From assembly GCA_946187345.1 (NCBI GenBank), contig CAMHQD010000018.1, forward strand, positions 1 to 49,074: a DNA stretch of 49,074 nt. The letters run 5' to 3'. The stretch comes from an uncultured Porphyromonadaceae bacterium. Its GTDB lineage: Bacteria > Bacteroidota > Bacteroidia > Bacteroidales > Muribaculaceae. Below are positions 1-9,551 of the stretch, piece by piece; within the stretch, counting starts at the first letter, position 1, and every line of letters starts with the position of its first letter. The position numbers and the translations under genes are program-made. The notes under the pieces are model-generated. The model did not search any database and was not told where the DNA came from. It saw only the letters and a list, made by a program, of their open reading frames with translations.

Positions 1-2591
1 GGAATGAGGAAGCGCAAGAACCAGAACATATATTCCCATTTGGCTACGTTGTAGTCAAGTATGGCGGCAACACGTGAATAAATGCGGTTGAATTGCTTGG
101 CTTTCATCTTGAAGTCAATGCGGTCTTCTTCTTTCCATTCTATTTCTTTTCTGAACCGTTGCACGCAAGTGTCGATAATGGGTGCCCATTTGTCGGCATC
201 TGCGTTGTGGATATACAAATCCATGAAATCGTTGATTTCTTCAACGTCCATCACGCCAGAATCGAGCAAAGCACCGTACAAGTCGTGAAGGACATTGACG
301 TTTGTTGCATCGCTCAATGTGGTGGCAGTGTAGAATGGGTCGAAAGAGTCTTTGATTTGTTCAATAGTATTGAAGAAATCAAGTACAAACAGGTCGTCGC
401 TCATCTTGCCAAGTTCGGGTGCGGAGCGGTTGAGTCGAGATAAGGCCTGCACCGCGAGCACGCCATGCAGTGGCTTGTCAATATACATGGCGGTGAGTTT
501 GGGCTGGTCAAAGCCGGTAAGATATTTGTTGGCGACAACGAGAATGCGGTAGTCATCGGTCTCGAAGCGCTCGGCGGTCTCTGTGTCGGAGAATCCGTTT
601 AGCTGCGCTTCGGTGTACGGTATGCCATCAACTGTTTTCTCACCAGAGAAAGCAATCAATATTCCGTAAGGAATTTTGGCCTTCTCCATGAGTTCTTTCA
701 GAGCTTTGTAGTATCTGATGGCACACTCGATGTCTTTGGTGACGACCATCGCCTTTGCCTTGCCTTTGAGCTTGTGTGTACGGAATATGTTGGCATCGAA
801 GTGTGCGAGCATAGTTTCCGCTTTCTCGGCAATGGTGCGCGGATTGCGTTCTACTACTTTGCGCAAGAGTTTCTGTGCTTTCGCCTTGCCAAATTCGGGG
901 TTCTCCTCGATGGATTTGGTGATTTCGTAGTAGCTCTTGTAGGTGCTGTAGTTGCGCAGCACATCGAGGATAAATCCCTCCTCGATGGCTTGTTTCATTG
1001 AGTATAGGTGAAATGGGTGGAACTTGCCGTCGGCACTCTTACTGCCTGTGAACCGCTCAAACGTCTCACGTTTGGGCGTGGCGGTAAAAGCAAAATATGA
1101 GCAGTTCTTGCTCATCTTACGGTCGTCCATGAGCAATTCAACCATCTGTTCGGTGTCCAACTCACCTTTCCCACTTCCATAATGCACTTCCTTTTCCATG
1201 GCAATGTTCACAGCGTCGGCCGACACTCCGCTTTGTGATGAGTGTGCCTCATCAATAATGATGGCAAAGTTCTTGTCACTCACATCGTTGATAGAGTGGC
1301 AAATGAATGGGAACTTCTGTATGGTTGTTATCACGATTCGCTTGCCAGCCTCAATGGCCTCTTTGAGTTGCTGTGAGGTTTCAGCGTGAGCGAAAATCTT
1401 TTTGCTTTGAGCGAAAGCACCGATGTTGTCGGTGATTTGTCGGTCAAGGATTCGGCGGTCGGTTACAACCACGACCGTATCAAAGAGCGGTGTGTCAAGC
1501 GACTTGGCCCGAACTGCGTCCATCGAGTTGGCGCAGGTCTTGATGAGTTTGAAGGCAAGCCATGTAAGCGAGTTGCTCTTGCCGGAGCCGGCAGAGTGTT
1601 CAATCACATATCGCTTGCCTACGCCCAGTTCTGCCACATCATTTACCAGGCAGTTCACCACGTCAAGTTGGTGAAAGCGAGGGAAGATAAGTCTCTTAGC
1701 GTTCTTCATGATGTGGGGAACTTTCTTCTGTGTCTTTGCTTCGCCATAGTCAAAGAGAACATAGTTCTGAATGATGTCGGCGATAACGTCTGTGCACAGG
1801 ATGTCTTCCCAAAGGTATGCGGTCTTGTAGCCACCATTTGGGTTGACGGGGTTCCCTGCGCCCTGACCGTTGGGCAGTCCTTTGTTGAACGGCATGAAGT
1901 AGGTCTTCTTGCCGGCGAGCCTTGTGGTAAAGAACACTTCGTTCTTATCCACGGCGAAGTGAGCGAGGCAGCGACCGAATTGTAGCAGTGGCTCTTTCGG
2001 GTCGCGTTCGGGCGAGCAGTATTGATCGATAGCGTCCTTGCGAGCGGTCTGATGCGTCCATGGGTTTTTCAGCTCGAAAGTGAACAGCGGGATGCCGTTC
2101 ACAGCGAGCATCATGTCCAGCTCCAGGCCGGGGTTAGAAAGCGAGAACGTGGCTTGACGAGTGAGCGAGAACTGGTTTCTTGCCCACTTGTCATGCGATG
2201 CTTGGCTATCGGCAGCCGATGGTTTCGGGTAGAACAGGTCAAGGTGAATATTGTCAAGGTCGATGCCTTTGCGCAGTACGTCAATCACACCTTTAGTTGT
2301 GATTTGGCGATTGATTTCAGCCGGGACGGCATCGCGCACTGACTTGCCGCCCTTGTATTGCTTGAGGGTGTCGGCTTGTGTCGTTTCGAGGAACGACCAC
2401 AAGCGGCGCAAGTCAAGGGCGAGTTTTTTGTCAAGGTCTTTGGGTTGTCCCCAAAAAAACTTGCCCGGTTCGGGCTGTTGTGCGGTGATGTCCGTGTTTC
2501 CCGACTGCTCGCGTTCCTCTCGAGTGCTGCCGACGAGGGCGCGTTCTATCAATGCCTCAAAGGCTTGCTCGTTGGTTTTACTTATATTCAT
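1..2591 (-). CDS. hsdR: Type I restriction enzyme R subunit (HsdR), 3' end outside window
   Basis: This is the motor and nuclease subunit of a type I restriction-modification complex, which translocates DNA with ATP and cuts unmethylated DNA. Reading the minus strand from 2591 gives an open frame of 863 codons that is still open at base 1, so the C-terminus is missing. It begins MNISKTNEQAFEALIERAL. A PD-(D/E)XK nuclease core is visible near residue 170 (LELDMML ... FELKNPW). A helicase Walker A lies near residue 334 (HSAGSGKS), a DEAH box near 452 (IIDEAHSSQSG), and later helicase motifs follow (FTATPKRETF, GFDQPKLTAMYIDKPL, QALSRLNR). The start codon shares ATGA with the hsdS stop, which fixes the start and suggests translational coupling. 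No frameshift is seen, so the gene looks intact within the window. Confidence 0.95.
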   Translation of the reverse strand, partial: MNISKTNEQAFEALIERALVGSTREEREQSGNTDITAQQPEPGKFFWGQPKDLDKKLALDLRRLWSFLETTQADTLKQYKGGKSVRDAVPAEINRQITTKGVIDVLRKGIDLDNIHLDLFYPKPSAADSQASHDKWARNQFSLTRQATFSLSNPGLELDMMLAVNGIPLFTFELKNPWTHQTARKDAIDQYCSPERDPKEPLLQFGRCLAHFAVDKNEVFFTTRLAGKKTYFMPFNKGLPNGQGAGNPVNPNGGYKTAYLWEDILCTDVIADIIQNYVLFDYGEAKTQKKVPHIMKNAKRLIFPRFHQLDVVNCLVNDVAELGVGKRYVIEHSAGSGKSNSLTWLAFKLIKTCANSMDAVRAKSLDTPLFDTVVVVTDRRILDRQITDNIGAFAQSKKIFAHAETSQQLKEAIEAGKRIVITTIQKFPFICHSINDVSDKNFAIIIDEAHSSQSGVSADAVNIAMEKEVHYGSGKGELDTEQMVELLMDDRKMSKNCSYFAFTATPKRETFERFTGSKSADGKFHPFHLYSMKQAIEEGFILDVLRNYSTYKSYYEITKSIEENPEFGKAKAQKLLRKVVERNPRTIAEKAETMLAHFDANIFRTHKLKGKAKAMVVTKDIECAIRYYKALKELMEKAKIPYGILIAFSGEKTVDGIPYTEAQLNGFSDTETAERFETDDYRILVVANKYLTGFDQPKLTAMYIDKPLHGVLAVQALSRLNRSAPELGKMSDDLFVLDFFNTIEQIKDSFDPFYTATTLSDATNVNVLHDLYGALLDSGVMDVEEINDFMDLYIHNADADKWAPIIDTCVQRFRKEIEWKEEDRIDFKMKAKQFNRIYSRVAAILDYNVAKWEYMFWFLRFLI

Positions 2592-3916
2592 ATCACCTTG
2601 ATTTTGCCGGTTACTACGTCATTAATTACAATTTGCTTACGTTCGGTGAGCAATGAAATCATTCTCTCATGCCTTTGAATTGCCACATTTATTGTCTGGA
2701 TTTTTTCTTCAAGATACACTGCAATGGCACTTTGTTCCTTTATTGGAGGAATAGGAACAACAAGATTTTTAAGCATATAAGGATATGTGTGAACGACAAT
2801 TTCTCCTTTAGACATAGCAGCTTTATAGTATCTTGCATAAAAGCTGTTCAAGACATATGAAAGGAATAGCGCATCGTTTCTTTGTTGCCTAAAAATTATT
2901 ACATCACCTCCTGCATAAGCCAATTCGCCATTGTAAAGAATTGCTTTGCCTATATCCTCTTTGGTTTCTCCAGAGCCAGTAAGTAGGATGTCTCCAGCGT
3001 TTATTTTAACTGCATTAGCGGCAGTCTTCTCTGAGATATGATTTAACAGATTAGAAACAGAGATTTCGTACTTCGTATATATATCACCATACAATATGGC
3101 AGGTAACCCTTCTTCAGTCAAATCGTCTCGGGATATGCCTGAACCCTTGGAAAATGTTCCTAAAGAAGCCATTCTGCGAATAAGCCAATGTGCAGGGATT
3201 TGTGGTAGCCAATCAATGCCGGTTTGTTTCATGGGGACATTGGGGTCAAGTCCGTGTGTGACGGCTTCGTTGATGATGATTTGCTTACGTTCCTTAAGCA
3301 AGTCAATCATCTTTTGCTGCTGTGCAATAGCTTCGTCAATCTTTGCGCACTTGGAATCTAGCCAAGTAGCTACTAAATTCTGCTCTTTTAACTGAGGCAG
3401 GAATATGGATTGCCCTAGATATTCTCCAATCTTTAAGTTCTGTATGCCAGTTGTTTGATTAAAGTACAATAGGTTTTCTTTATTGGCATATAAACTAAAA
3501 AAATAATAATATAGGAAATTGCTGGAGAAATCAGTCTTTAACGAAATAAAATGAATAAAGTTAGAGCAGACAGCTTGCTTGTCAAACATATATCGAACAA
3601 CTCGTCCAACTGGTGTTGCGACGCCTCCGCCAGATTTTTCAATAAGTAAATCACCAGTCGATAATAATCTTCCTTTGCGCTCTGCCTGTTTTATGTTTCG
3701 CAGGGTAAGATTACCATATTTCAGACCGCCATGAGCATAGTCAAAATCTGCTATGCGAAAACAAATAATATCATTGTCGTCGCCTTTCTCGTCTTTACCC
3801 CAAACCCCTGATGTTGAACGTGTCAGCAGGAATTTAATGCGGTATCTATTCCAGTTTGCAGGAACTTTCCCTGCAAATCTTTCACCGCTATCCTTGTATG
3901 TGTCGTAGGTCGTCAT
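2588..3916 (-). CDS. hsdS: Type I restriction-modification specificity subunit (HsdS)
   Basis: This 442-residue protein is the DNA-recognition subunit that directs HsdM and HsdR to a bipartite target. It has two target-recognition domains, each followed by a related helical spacer: LLKERKQIIINEAVTHG near residue 205 and LLTERKQIVINDVVTGKI at the C-terminus. The second domain opens with TGIDWLPQIPAHW, the usual boundary motif. Both recognition domains are clearly more AT-rich than hsdM and hsdR on either side, as expected for a segment replaced by recombination. ATGA overlaps join it to hsdM upstream and hsdR downstream. No invertase or second hsdS copy is present in the window, so phase variation by inversion is not supported here. 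The target sequence cannot be predicted by eye. Confidence 0.94.
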   Translation of the reverse strand: MTTYDTYKDSGERFAGKVPANWNRYRIKFLLTRSTSGVWGKDEKGDDNDIICFRIADFDYAHGGLKYGNLTLRNIKQAERKGRLLSTGDLLIEKSGGGVATPVGRVVRYMFDKQAVCSNFIHFISLKTDFSSNFLYYYFFSLYANKENLLYFNQTTGIQNLKIGEYLGQSIFLPQLKEQNLVATWLDSKCAKIDEAIAQQQKMIDLLKERKQIIINEAVTHGLDPNVPMKQTGIDWLPQIPAHWLIRRMASLGTFSKGSGISRDDLTEEGLPAILYGDIYTKYEISVSNLLNHISEKTAANAVKINAGDILLTGSGETKEDIGKAILYNGELAYAGGDVIIFRQQRNDALFLSYVLNSFYARYYKAAMSKGEIVVHTYPYMLKNLVVPIPPIKEQSAIAVYLEEKIQTINVAIQRHERMISLLTERKQIVINDVVTGKIKVI

Positions 3917-6261
3917 GCGTCAAGCAGGTTTAAAAGTGACTGAATAGCGCCAGTGGATTCGGCTTCAAGCGCGCGAATGTCGGCCTCGTTTTCTGCAAGT
4001 GAGCGCAGCGGCACTGGCTTGTAGAAATATTTATTGAACGAAATTTCGCAGCCGATTTTGGTGACCGGGATATTTAGCCAAGCATCTTCGACATATGGCG
4101 TCACTTCGCGGAGGAAGAAGTCGAGAATATTCTCTTTAACAGGAATTTTCTCGTTGTCACGCAAGGCACTGTCGGCTTCATAGACGGTGTATGAGCCACG
4201 CTCATTGAGGTAGTAGCCGTAGTGCTGCAGTTGGTCTTCTTCCACGCCATAGGTGTTCATCAGCATGGCAATATCTTTTGCGTTGTGTTTGACCACCTTT
4301 GCGACAACCGGGTCGGCAGCAGGGTCCGTGACGCACATGGCGCGAGCGATGCTATCCATTTGGGATGCCGACAGTTTCATCAGCCGCAAAATCTCATCGG
4401 CTTTGCACTCTGCCTTGATGCGGTCGAAGAAGTTGTTAAAGTTCATAAACACTTCATCGCCGATGGCTTTGTAGAGGATATTGGCGGCAGCACGGAAGTT
4501 GCGCCGCTCTTGCCATTTCTTGCTGTCGATAAGCGACTTCAGTTTTTTGTCTGTGAGAGTGATGTCGCGGTTCTGGAGCGATTCTTTGATTTGCGGCAAG
4601 AACTGCGTTATGTCCTCAAAGACCTGCTCACCGTAAGTATCGTATAGCCATTGCGAAACTTCGGTATCAGACTTGTCAAAGAGCAAGCCGTTGATGGCTT
4701 CTTGGCTGAACTGGCAGCGCAAGCGTAGCGGTCGCTCGACGGTTACGTAGTTGTAGCGGAAGTCGTCGCCGTCAAAAATCTTGCTTGTGATTGGGATTTC
4801 GCTGTCTGCCTCGCGTTCTACAAAGTCGATATAGACCTTTGTGATGTCGTCGATATAGTCAGCGATGGTGCAGTTGCGACTGCCTTGGTTTTTACGCAGT
4901 TTGTGGTATGCTTGCGATGCGTCGATGAGCTGCACCATGCCCTTGCGTCGCGGCTCTTTCTTGTTGGTGATTAGCCAAACGTAAGTGGAGATACCGGTGT
5001 TGTAGAAAATATTGTTGGGCAGCTGAACAATGGCATCAACGAGATCGTTCTCAATTAGAAAACGGCGAGTGTCACTGGCACCGCTGCCCGCGTCGCCTGT
5101 AAACAGCGACGAGCCGTTGTGGACCGATGCGATACGGCAGCCTTGCGGCTGGTATTCGAGCGGTTTCATCTTGTCAATCATTTCAAGGATGAACAGCAGC
5201 TGTCCGTCGCTTGTCGCCGGGGTGCAGTCGCGGATTTCCTCGTCACCGGCAAAGTTGACCAGTGGCTTCTCGTAGCGATTGTCGGTGAGTGCCTTGTCGT
5301 TATAGATTTTCTTTTGGTCTTTTTTCCACGACTTGCCGTAGGGTGGGTTGGTGATCATGTAGCCGAAAGTGGAGCCAGCGAAATGGTTTTCAGTGATGGT
5401 GTTGCCCAAGTGCATACCGCCCGGGTCAACGCCCTTGATGATTAGGTCGCTCTTACAGATGGCGTATGTCTCGGGGTTGATCTCCGTGCCGAACAGTTGT
5501 ATTGCTTGAGTCGGCACGCCCCGTTTGAGCAGAAAGTCGCGGCTTTCGCTCAACATACCGCCGCTGCCCTCGGCCGGGTCGTATATGGATATGATTTTTG
5601 GCAGGTCGTTAGCGACCGGCTCAAAAACAAGGTGGGCAAGCAGCGAGATAGCGTCGCGCGGTGTGAAGTGCTCACCTGCATCTTCGTTGTTTTCCTCGTT
5701 GAAGCGGCGAAGAAGCTCCTCGAACACCGTGCCCATATCATGGTTGGAGACAGGAGGTAGCAGGAGACCGTTGGGGTCAGAGGCTGGCTTGTCGGTGAGA
5801 TTGAGATACGGGTCGGTGATGCGTTCAATCATTGCCAGCAAACGGTCGTTGTTGGCAAGTTTCTCTGCTTTCGCATAGTACTCAAAGTTTTTGAGTACGT
5901 CTTTCACATTGTCGCTGTAGCCGTTTAGGTACTCAATGAAGTTATCGAGCAGGATTTTGTTATCGTCGGTGGCGTTTGATTTCAAGCGTTTCAGCGTCCA
6001 TTTGCTTGTGTTGAAATACGACAATCCCGTGGTGTCCTTGAGTGCGTCTTCATCAAGCACTTCAAGTTTCAACACCTCGCGCTGCATACGTAATTCTTCC
6101 TCTACAGCGTCTTTAGTTGGTTCGAGCAAAGCATCGAGACGGCGTAATACCACCATAGGCAGAATTACATCACGGTATTGGCCACGTAGGAATACGTCAC
6201 GCAGGATGTCATCAGCAATGCTCCAAATGAGCGAAACTATTTGGTTGTATGCTTTATCCAT
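3913..6261 (-). CDS. hsdM: Type I restriction-modification methyltransferase subunit (HsdM)
   Basis: This is an adenine-N6 DNA methyltransferase of 782 residues that modifies the host's copies of the target site and forms the M2S core of the complex. The N-terminal HsdM helical domain is visible (IWSIADDILRDVF, LPMVVLRRLDALL). The AdoMet-binding motif I near residue 230 is DPAEGSGGML, with Glu where DPACGSG is more usual. The catalytic motif IV near residue 305 is NPPYG. The protein is longer than classical HsdM (about 500 residues). The extra C-terminal part of roughly 250 residues is largely helical and charged and occurs in a known long HsdM subclass. It is the first gene of the hsdM-hsdS-hsdR operon. 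A -7 box lies about 140 bases upstream. Confidence 0.95.
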   Translation of the reverse strand: MDKAYNQIVSLIWSIADDILRDVFLRGQYRDVILPMVVLRRLDALLEPTKDAVEEELRMQREVLKLEVLDEDALKDTTGLSYFNTSKWTLKRLKSNATDDNKILLDNFIEYLNGYSDNVKDVLKNFEYYAKAEKLANNDRLLAMIERITDPYLNLTDKPASDPNGLLLPPVSNHDMGTVFEELLRRFNEENNEDAGEHFTPRDAISLLAHLVFEPVANDLPKIISIYDPAEGSGGMLSESRDFLLKRGVPTQAIQLFGTEINPETYAICKSDLIIKGVDPGGMHLGNTITENHFAGSTFGYMITNPPYGKSWKKDQKKIYNDKALTDNRYEKPLVNFAGDEEIRDCTPATSDGQLLFILEMIDKMKPLEYQPQGCRIASVHNGSSLFTGDAGSGASDTRRFLIENDLVDAIVQLPNNIFYNTGISTYVWLITNKKEPRRKGMVQLIDASQAYHKLRKNQGSRNCTIADYIDDITKVYIDFVEREADSEIPITSKIFDGDDFRYNYVTVERPLRLRCQFSQEAINGLLFDKSDTEVSQWLYDTYGEQVFEDITQFLPQIKESLQNRDITLTDKKLKSLIDSKKWQERRNFRAAANILYKAIGDEVFMNFNNFFDRIKAECKADEILRLMKLSASQMDSIARAMCVTDPAADPVVAKVVKHNAKDIAMLMNTYGVEEDQLQHYGYYLNERGSYTVYEADSALRDNEKIPVKENILDFFLREVTPYVEDAWLNIPVTKIGCEISFNKYFYKPVPLRSLAENEADIRALEAESTGAIQSLLNLLDA

Positions 6262-6897
6262 TTAATTCAGCGTATATCAAAAAACTCCAATGCAGTGCCA
6301 GAAAGCCGACCAAAGCTCAAATGCCACGGAGTTTGTTGTATCTCAATCAGTTAAGCGGTCGTTTGCCGGTGGCAAGGGGGGAAATCCCTTGCATATGACG
6401 CAAAGTTAATAAAATTTTTCCTTACACCGGTCAATTTCTGAAAGAAATTGAGGCTGTTACCGGATAGTTAATAAATGGGCCATTTTTAGTTTGTTTTGGG
6501 TATCGTGAAACAATAAAGTTTTTTCCCTCATTGTTGACTAAATCTTGGGGCAAATGCTTGCAAGCCTCAAGATTTTTGACGAAATTTGCATGAAAGTTAT
6601 GCGAAACGACGAGTCCAGTTGGTTCCGGATTTACAACCAGACCACTAACAGCAAGCGATATACGCAACCCTCCCCACATATCTTATTATCTTTCTAATTC
6701 TGCCAACGGATAAGTTGTTAGATTGAAGCGCATTGCATCAAGATCTTACAACTACCCCATAAGTCCATATCTCATATAGACCTATAGGTCAATAATGGTG
6801 ATGACGTTCACCCTGAACTGTAGATTTACTTGACTATCAATATCAAACGAAAAAAGGGAAGGCGACTTATCTGTCAGGGTCAATGAATGACAAGCCG
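6262..6897. other. Intergenic region upstream of hsdM, no supported gene
   Basis: About 635 bases between divergent-end neighbours: hsdM starts leftward at 6261 and the DUF4919 gene ends at 6898. It is AT-rich and holds the probable hsd promoter (6401-6408). It also contains a short hairpin GCAAGGG/CCCTTGC at 6373-6393 and a perfect 12-base palindrome GACCTATAGGTC at 6779-6790. An 82-codon ATG frame on the minus strand (6431-6679) has no recognisable domain, signal peptide or composition bias, so I do not call it a gene. Confidence 0.5.
6401..6434 (-). promoter_or_regulatory. Candidate promoter for the hsd operon
   Basis: On the minus strand, TAACTTTG at 6408-6401 matches the Bacteroidota -7 consensus TAnnTTTG. 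A TTG lies 23 bases upstream (6434-6432), slightly longer than the usual spacing. The leader to the hsdM ATG would be about 140 bases and includes the 6373-6393 hairpin. Confidence 0.4.
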
Positions 6898-7596
6898 TCA
6901 GTCAGGGTACTTGAGGGCGGCAACTTCGAGGGCGCGGCGCAGGTCGAAGTAGAAAGCGGTGGCGTTGCGGCCCTTGACGGGCTGCACGGTGATGCAGTCG
7001 ATGCCGTCGTCGCTCGTCTCGTGGCTCTTGGCCACATAACCGAGGAAGTTGACGATATCATACTCATGGTCGGGCATTATCACCACCCACGGGCTTTCCT
7101 TGGTGCCTTTGCCGCTCGACATGATGGCGTAGATGAGGCGGTCAAGGCGGAATTGACGGATTGCAGCCTTGGCATGCTTTTTCTTGGCCTTGAGGGCAAA
7201 GATTTCGTAGGTCATTTGGCTCAAGTCAAAGATGTTATCGTCGAGTGTGAGGTCGGCATAATGCTCGATTGTGTCGAGTTCTGCGCGCGTGTGGTCATTG
7301 CGGTAATAAAGTTCCTCCACCACGCTGGCATGGCGGCTCTCGCGCAGGGGGTCATAGTCCTCCTGGAACGTGTAGCCGTAGTAAAGGTTGCGGGCGTGCT
7401 GCAACTTGAAGCGTGCGGTGTCGTTGCTCTCAAAGAGTTTGAGCAGTTTGGGATAATAATAGTCGCTTTTGGGATTGGACGTGACGGCGCGCACGTGGTT
7501 GAAGTCGACCGGCTCAACCTCCACACGGCTTTGCTGCGCCGCTGCCGCGATAGCCATAGCAAAGGATATAATAGTAAAAAGTAATTTCTTCATCAT
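6898..7596 (-). CDS. DUF4919 family secreted protein
   Basis: A 232-residue protein with a clear signal peptide (MMKKLLFTIISFAMAIAAAAQ), so it is probably periplasmic or exported. The mature part carries the pattern seen in DUF4919 proteins of Bacteroidales: DYYYPKLLKLFESND followed by LYYGYTFQEDYDP. I know of no experimentally assigned function for this family. Either of two adjacent ATG codons (7596 or 7593) could be the start. Both are preferred over an upstream frame that reads through the repeat tract. It lies downstream of the metallophosphoesterase gene on the same strand, but a 140-base repeat-filled spacer separates them, so co-transcription is uncertain. Confidence 0.8.
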   Translation of the reverse strand: MMKKLLFTIISFAMAIAAAAQQSRVEVEPVDFNHVRAVTSNPKSDYYYPKLLKLFESNDTARFKLQHARNLYYGYTFQEDYDPLRESRHASVVEELYYRNDHTRAELDTIEHYADLTLDDNIFDLSQMTYEIFALKAKKKHAKAAIRQFRLDRLIYAIMSSGKGTKESPWVVIMPDHEYDIVNFLGYVAKSHETSDDGIDCITVQPVKGRNATAFYFDLRRALEVAALKYPD

Positions 7597-7633
7597 AATA
7601 ATTAATAACGTTCTCACCCGCCACAATATTGTA

Positions 7634-7743
7634 TGTGGCACGTAGCATATAGCACGTAGCATGTGGCCGTTACCGTCCAACGGCCAAGCCCTACATGCTA
7701 CGTGCTACATGCTACATGCTACGTGCTACATGCTACGTGCTAC
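7634..7743. repeat. Heptamer repeat array GCTACGT/GCTACAT with inverted arms
   Basis: The right arm (7691-7743) is a run of 7-base units, ACATGCT/ACGTGCT, repeated seven times. The left arm (7634-7665) holds units ACGTAGC, ATATAGC, ACGTAGC, ATGTGGC, the complement of the right-arm units. The two arms can pair around a centre that contains GGCTTGGCC (minus strand), a fragment of the dispersed TGTAGGGCTTGGCC module. The array begins exactly at the TAG stop codon (7742-7740) of the upstream metallophosphoesterase gene. Confidence 0.85.
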
Positions 7744-8747
7744 TTCTTCTTGGTGTAACTCATGTGGACCTTCTCCCAGGTGATGGTGCCGTCGGCATTG
7801 ACGTGGACGCGCACCAGATAGTCGCCGGGATTGGGGCTGTTAGCCTCGCTCATCGAGTCGAGCGTGAGGTAAGTCACGCCTTCAAACACGCGCTCATCCC
7901 AGGCATGGACGTGACCGCAGAAGGCGATATCCACATTCCATTTCTTGAACTGGTTGAGCAGGAAGAAAGTCTCCTCGCGCGGGAACGTGGAAGCGAACTG
8001 CCACGACGAGGGGCGGAAGATGTTGGTGTGGGAGAAGACGAACGTGTGACGATATTTATCGCCGTTGCCGTCAAGCACGCCCTCTTCAATCAAGTCAATC
8101 TGCTCCTGGCCAAGCGTGCCGCTGGCCGAGTCAAGGAAGATGAAACGGTCGATCGCCACGGTCTCTCCGTTGGAGTTAATTATATGCATCGGGAACTCAT
8201 AGAACGACGAGTGGAAAATATTGCTCCACAGTGCCCAACCGTTGTGGGTGATGTCGTGGTTGCCCACCACGGGGAAGAACGGAAAGGTTATCTCCTGAAA
8301 GGTCGTCGCCTCGTCACTGTCGTGAACGGCACCTTTCGGATAGTAAGTTTTGTTGTCGTCAGTGTCAAAATACTTGGCGACATAACGCTTCTTGGCTGCC
8401 TGAATGAGCGAGTCGAGCCTGATATAGTACTCCGGCTTGGTGTCGGCGATGTCGCCCAGATGGGCATAGAACGCGTCCTCGTTCTCAAGGCCGATGGCAA
8501 GCATCTCGTCCATACGGCCGGGATCAGTCGTCAGGTGGCTGTCGCCTCCCACGATAAAGGTGTAATCGCCTTCCACACCGGCCATAACAAATTCATCACG
8601 GTATTGTTTATAGAAGAGGCTGGACATCTTGACGCGGTCCTCGACGGCGGTGCCGCTCACGAGCACGCCAATAGGGCTCACCTTCTCACACGAGGTGAGG
8701 GCGACGATGGCCAGTGCGGCCATTATTGCTATATGTTGTAGTTTCAT
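7740..8747 (-). CDS. Calcineurin-like metallophosphoesterase lipoprotein
   Basis: A 335-residue lipoprotein: the signal peptide ends in VALTSCEK, a lipobox with the lipidated Cys at about residue 20. The dimetal phosphoesterase signature is complete: GGDSH, HLGDIAD, VVGNHD, FSHTN and CGHVHAWDER. It should therefore hydrolyse a phosphate ester at the cell envelope, but its substrate cannot be read from the sequence. The start at 8747 (MKLQHIAI) was chosen because it gives the signal peptide. The longer frame overlaps the previous gene. It follows the beta-barrel gene by 37 bases and is probably co-transcribed with it. The C-terminus ends KKK followed directly by the heptamer array. Confidence 0.88.
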   Translation of the reverse strand: MKLQHIAIMAALAIVALTSCEKVSPIGVLVSGTAVEDRVKMSSLFYKQYRDEFVMAGVEGDYTFIVGGDSHLTTDPGRMDEMLAIGLENEDAFYAHLGDIADTKPEYYIRLDSLIQAAKKRYVAKYFDTDDNKTYYPKGAVHDSDEATTFQEITFPFFPVVGNHDITHNGWALWSNIFHSSFYEFPMHIINSNGETVAIDRFIFLDSASGTLGQEQIDLIEEGVLDGNGDKYRHTFVFSHTNIFRPSSWQFASTFPREETFFLLNQFKKWNVDIAFCGHVHAWDERVFEGVTYLTLDSMSEANSPNPGDYLVRVHVNADGTITWEKVHMSYTKKK

Positions 8748-8784
8748 TTGAATACTGATTTTATTGCGAATTACTGCGAATATA

Positions 8785-9495
8785 TTACCACTTGTACTTG
8801 AGACCCAATTTAACCGAGCCCTCATACTTTGAGGCCAACTGGCTCATACTGCCTGCCGGGCGGACGTTTAACTCGCCGAACAGACGCATGCCTTTGGGCA
8901 GCGGAGCCCAGAAGCGCAAACCCCAGTTGATGTTCCAGTTCTCATAGTAGAACTCGTCGTAGTTGCGGAAGAACAAGCCGAGGTTCCACGGGTTGTCGCG
9001 ATGACGGACGTTCACGCCAAAGCCGAAGGTGAGCGTCAGCGGCTCGGTATAGCCATCGCCGGTGTGCTGGTAGTGAATAATCGACTCACCCAGGCGGATA
9101 TCCACATACGGAGATTCCCAAATCACCGACAAGTTGCCGATAATCTCGTTGAAATTGAACTTGTGATAACGGTTGTAATGGAAGCGGCCGTCAAAATAGA
9201 TGCTGCCATACTTTAACGGCAAACGGTAGCCGCCGTTGACATCAAACGAGAAGAGTTGCTTGCCAAACTGCATCTGCATGTCGCCGCCAACGTGCCAACG
9301 TGGAGTGAAGTGACGGGTATAGGACGCGGCTAAACCACCGAAGCCGTCGGTCACCACATTATTGCCGGCCACAATATAGCCCGACACCTCGTTTTTGTGC
9401 TCGCCGTCAAACGCGTGATTGCCGTTGTAGGCTTGCGCACCGGCAGTGCCGATGCCGGCCACAGCCATAAAGAGCATTAATAGTAACTTTTTCAT
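8785..9495 (-). CDS. Predicted outer-membrane beta-barrel protein
   Basis: A 236-residue protein with signal peptide (MKKLLLMLFMAVAGIGTAGAQ) and alternating hydrophobic/aromatic strands such as GSIYFDGRFHYNRY and WNLGLFFRNYDEFYYENW. It ends GLKYKW, so the final residue is aromatic as in barrels folded by BamA. I recognise no specific family. It resembles small Bacteroidales porin-like or OMP_b-brl proteins. The ATG at 9495 is preferred to the TTG one codon earlier. It is the probable first gene of a pair with the metallophosphoesterase lipoprotein. Confidence 0.75.
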   Translation of the reverse strand: MKKLLLMLFMAVAGIGTAGAQAYNGNHAFDGEHKNEVSGYIVAGNNVVTDGFGGLAASYTRHFTPRWHVGGDMQMQFGKQLFSFDVNGGYRLPLKYGSIYFDGRFHYNRYHKFNFNEIIGNLSVIWESPYVDIRLGESIIHYQHTGDGYTEPLTLTFGFGVNVRHRDNPWNLGLFFRNYDEFYYENWNINWGLRFWAPLPKGMRLFGELNVRPAGSMSQLASKYEGSVKLGLKYKW

Positions 9496-9551
9496 CAAAG
9501 TATTTATTGGTTATTTATATTTTCAAACACTTATCTATGCCGGAAAAGCAC

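Noticed and set aside
82-2678. Several plus-strand open frames of 60-200 codons at the left end
   Set aside because: They are antisense to a continuous HsdR frame with complete helicase motifs.
2588-6261. Phase-variable hsdS locus
   Set aside because: No invertase, inverted hsdS copy or homopolymer tract is present in the window.
6431-6679. 82-codon minus-strand frame upstream of hsdM
   Set aside because: It overlaps the likely hsd promoter region, has no domain or signal peptide and lies in AT-rich spacer sequence.
6779-6790. Perfect palindrome GACCTATAGGTC as an operator
   Set aside because: A single 12-base palindrome without a nearby promoter is not enough evidence.
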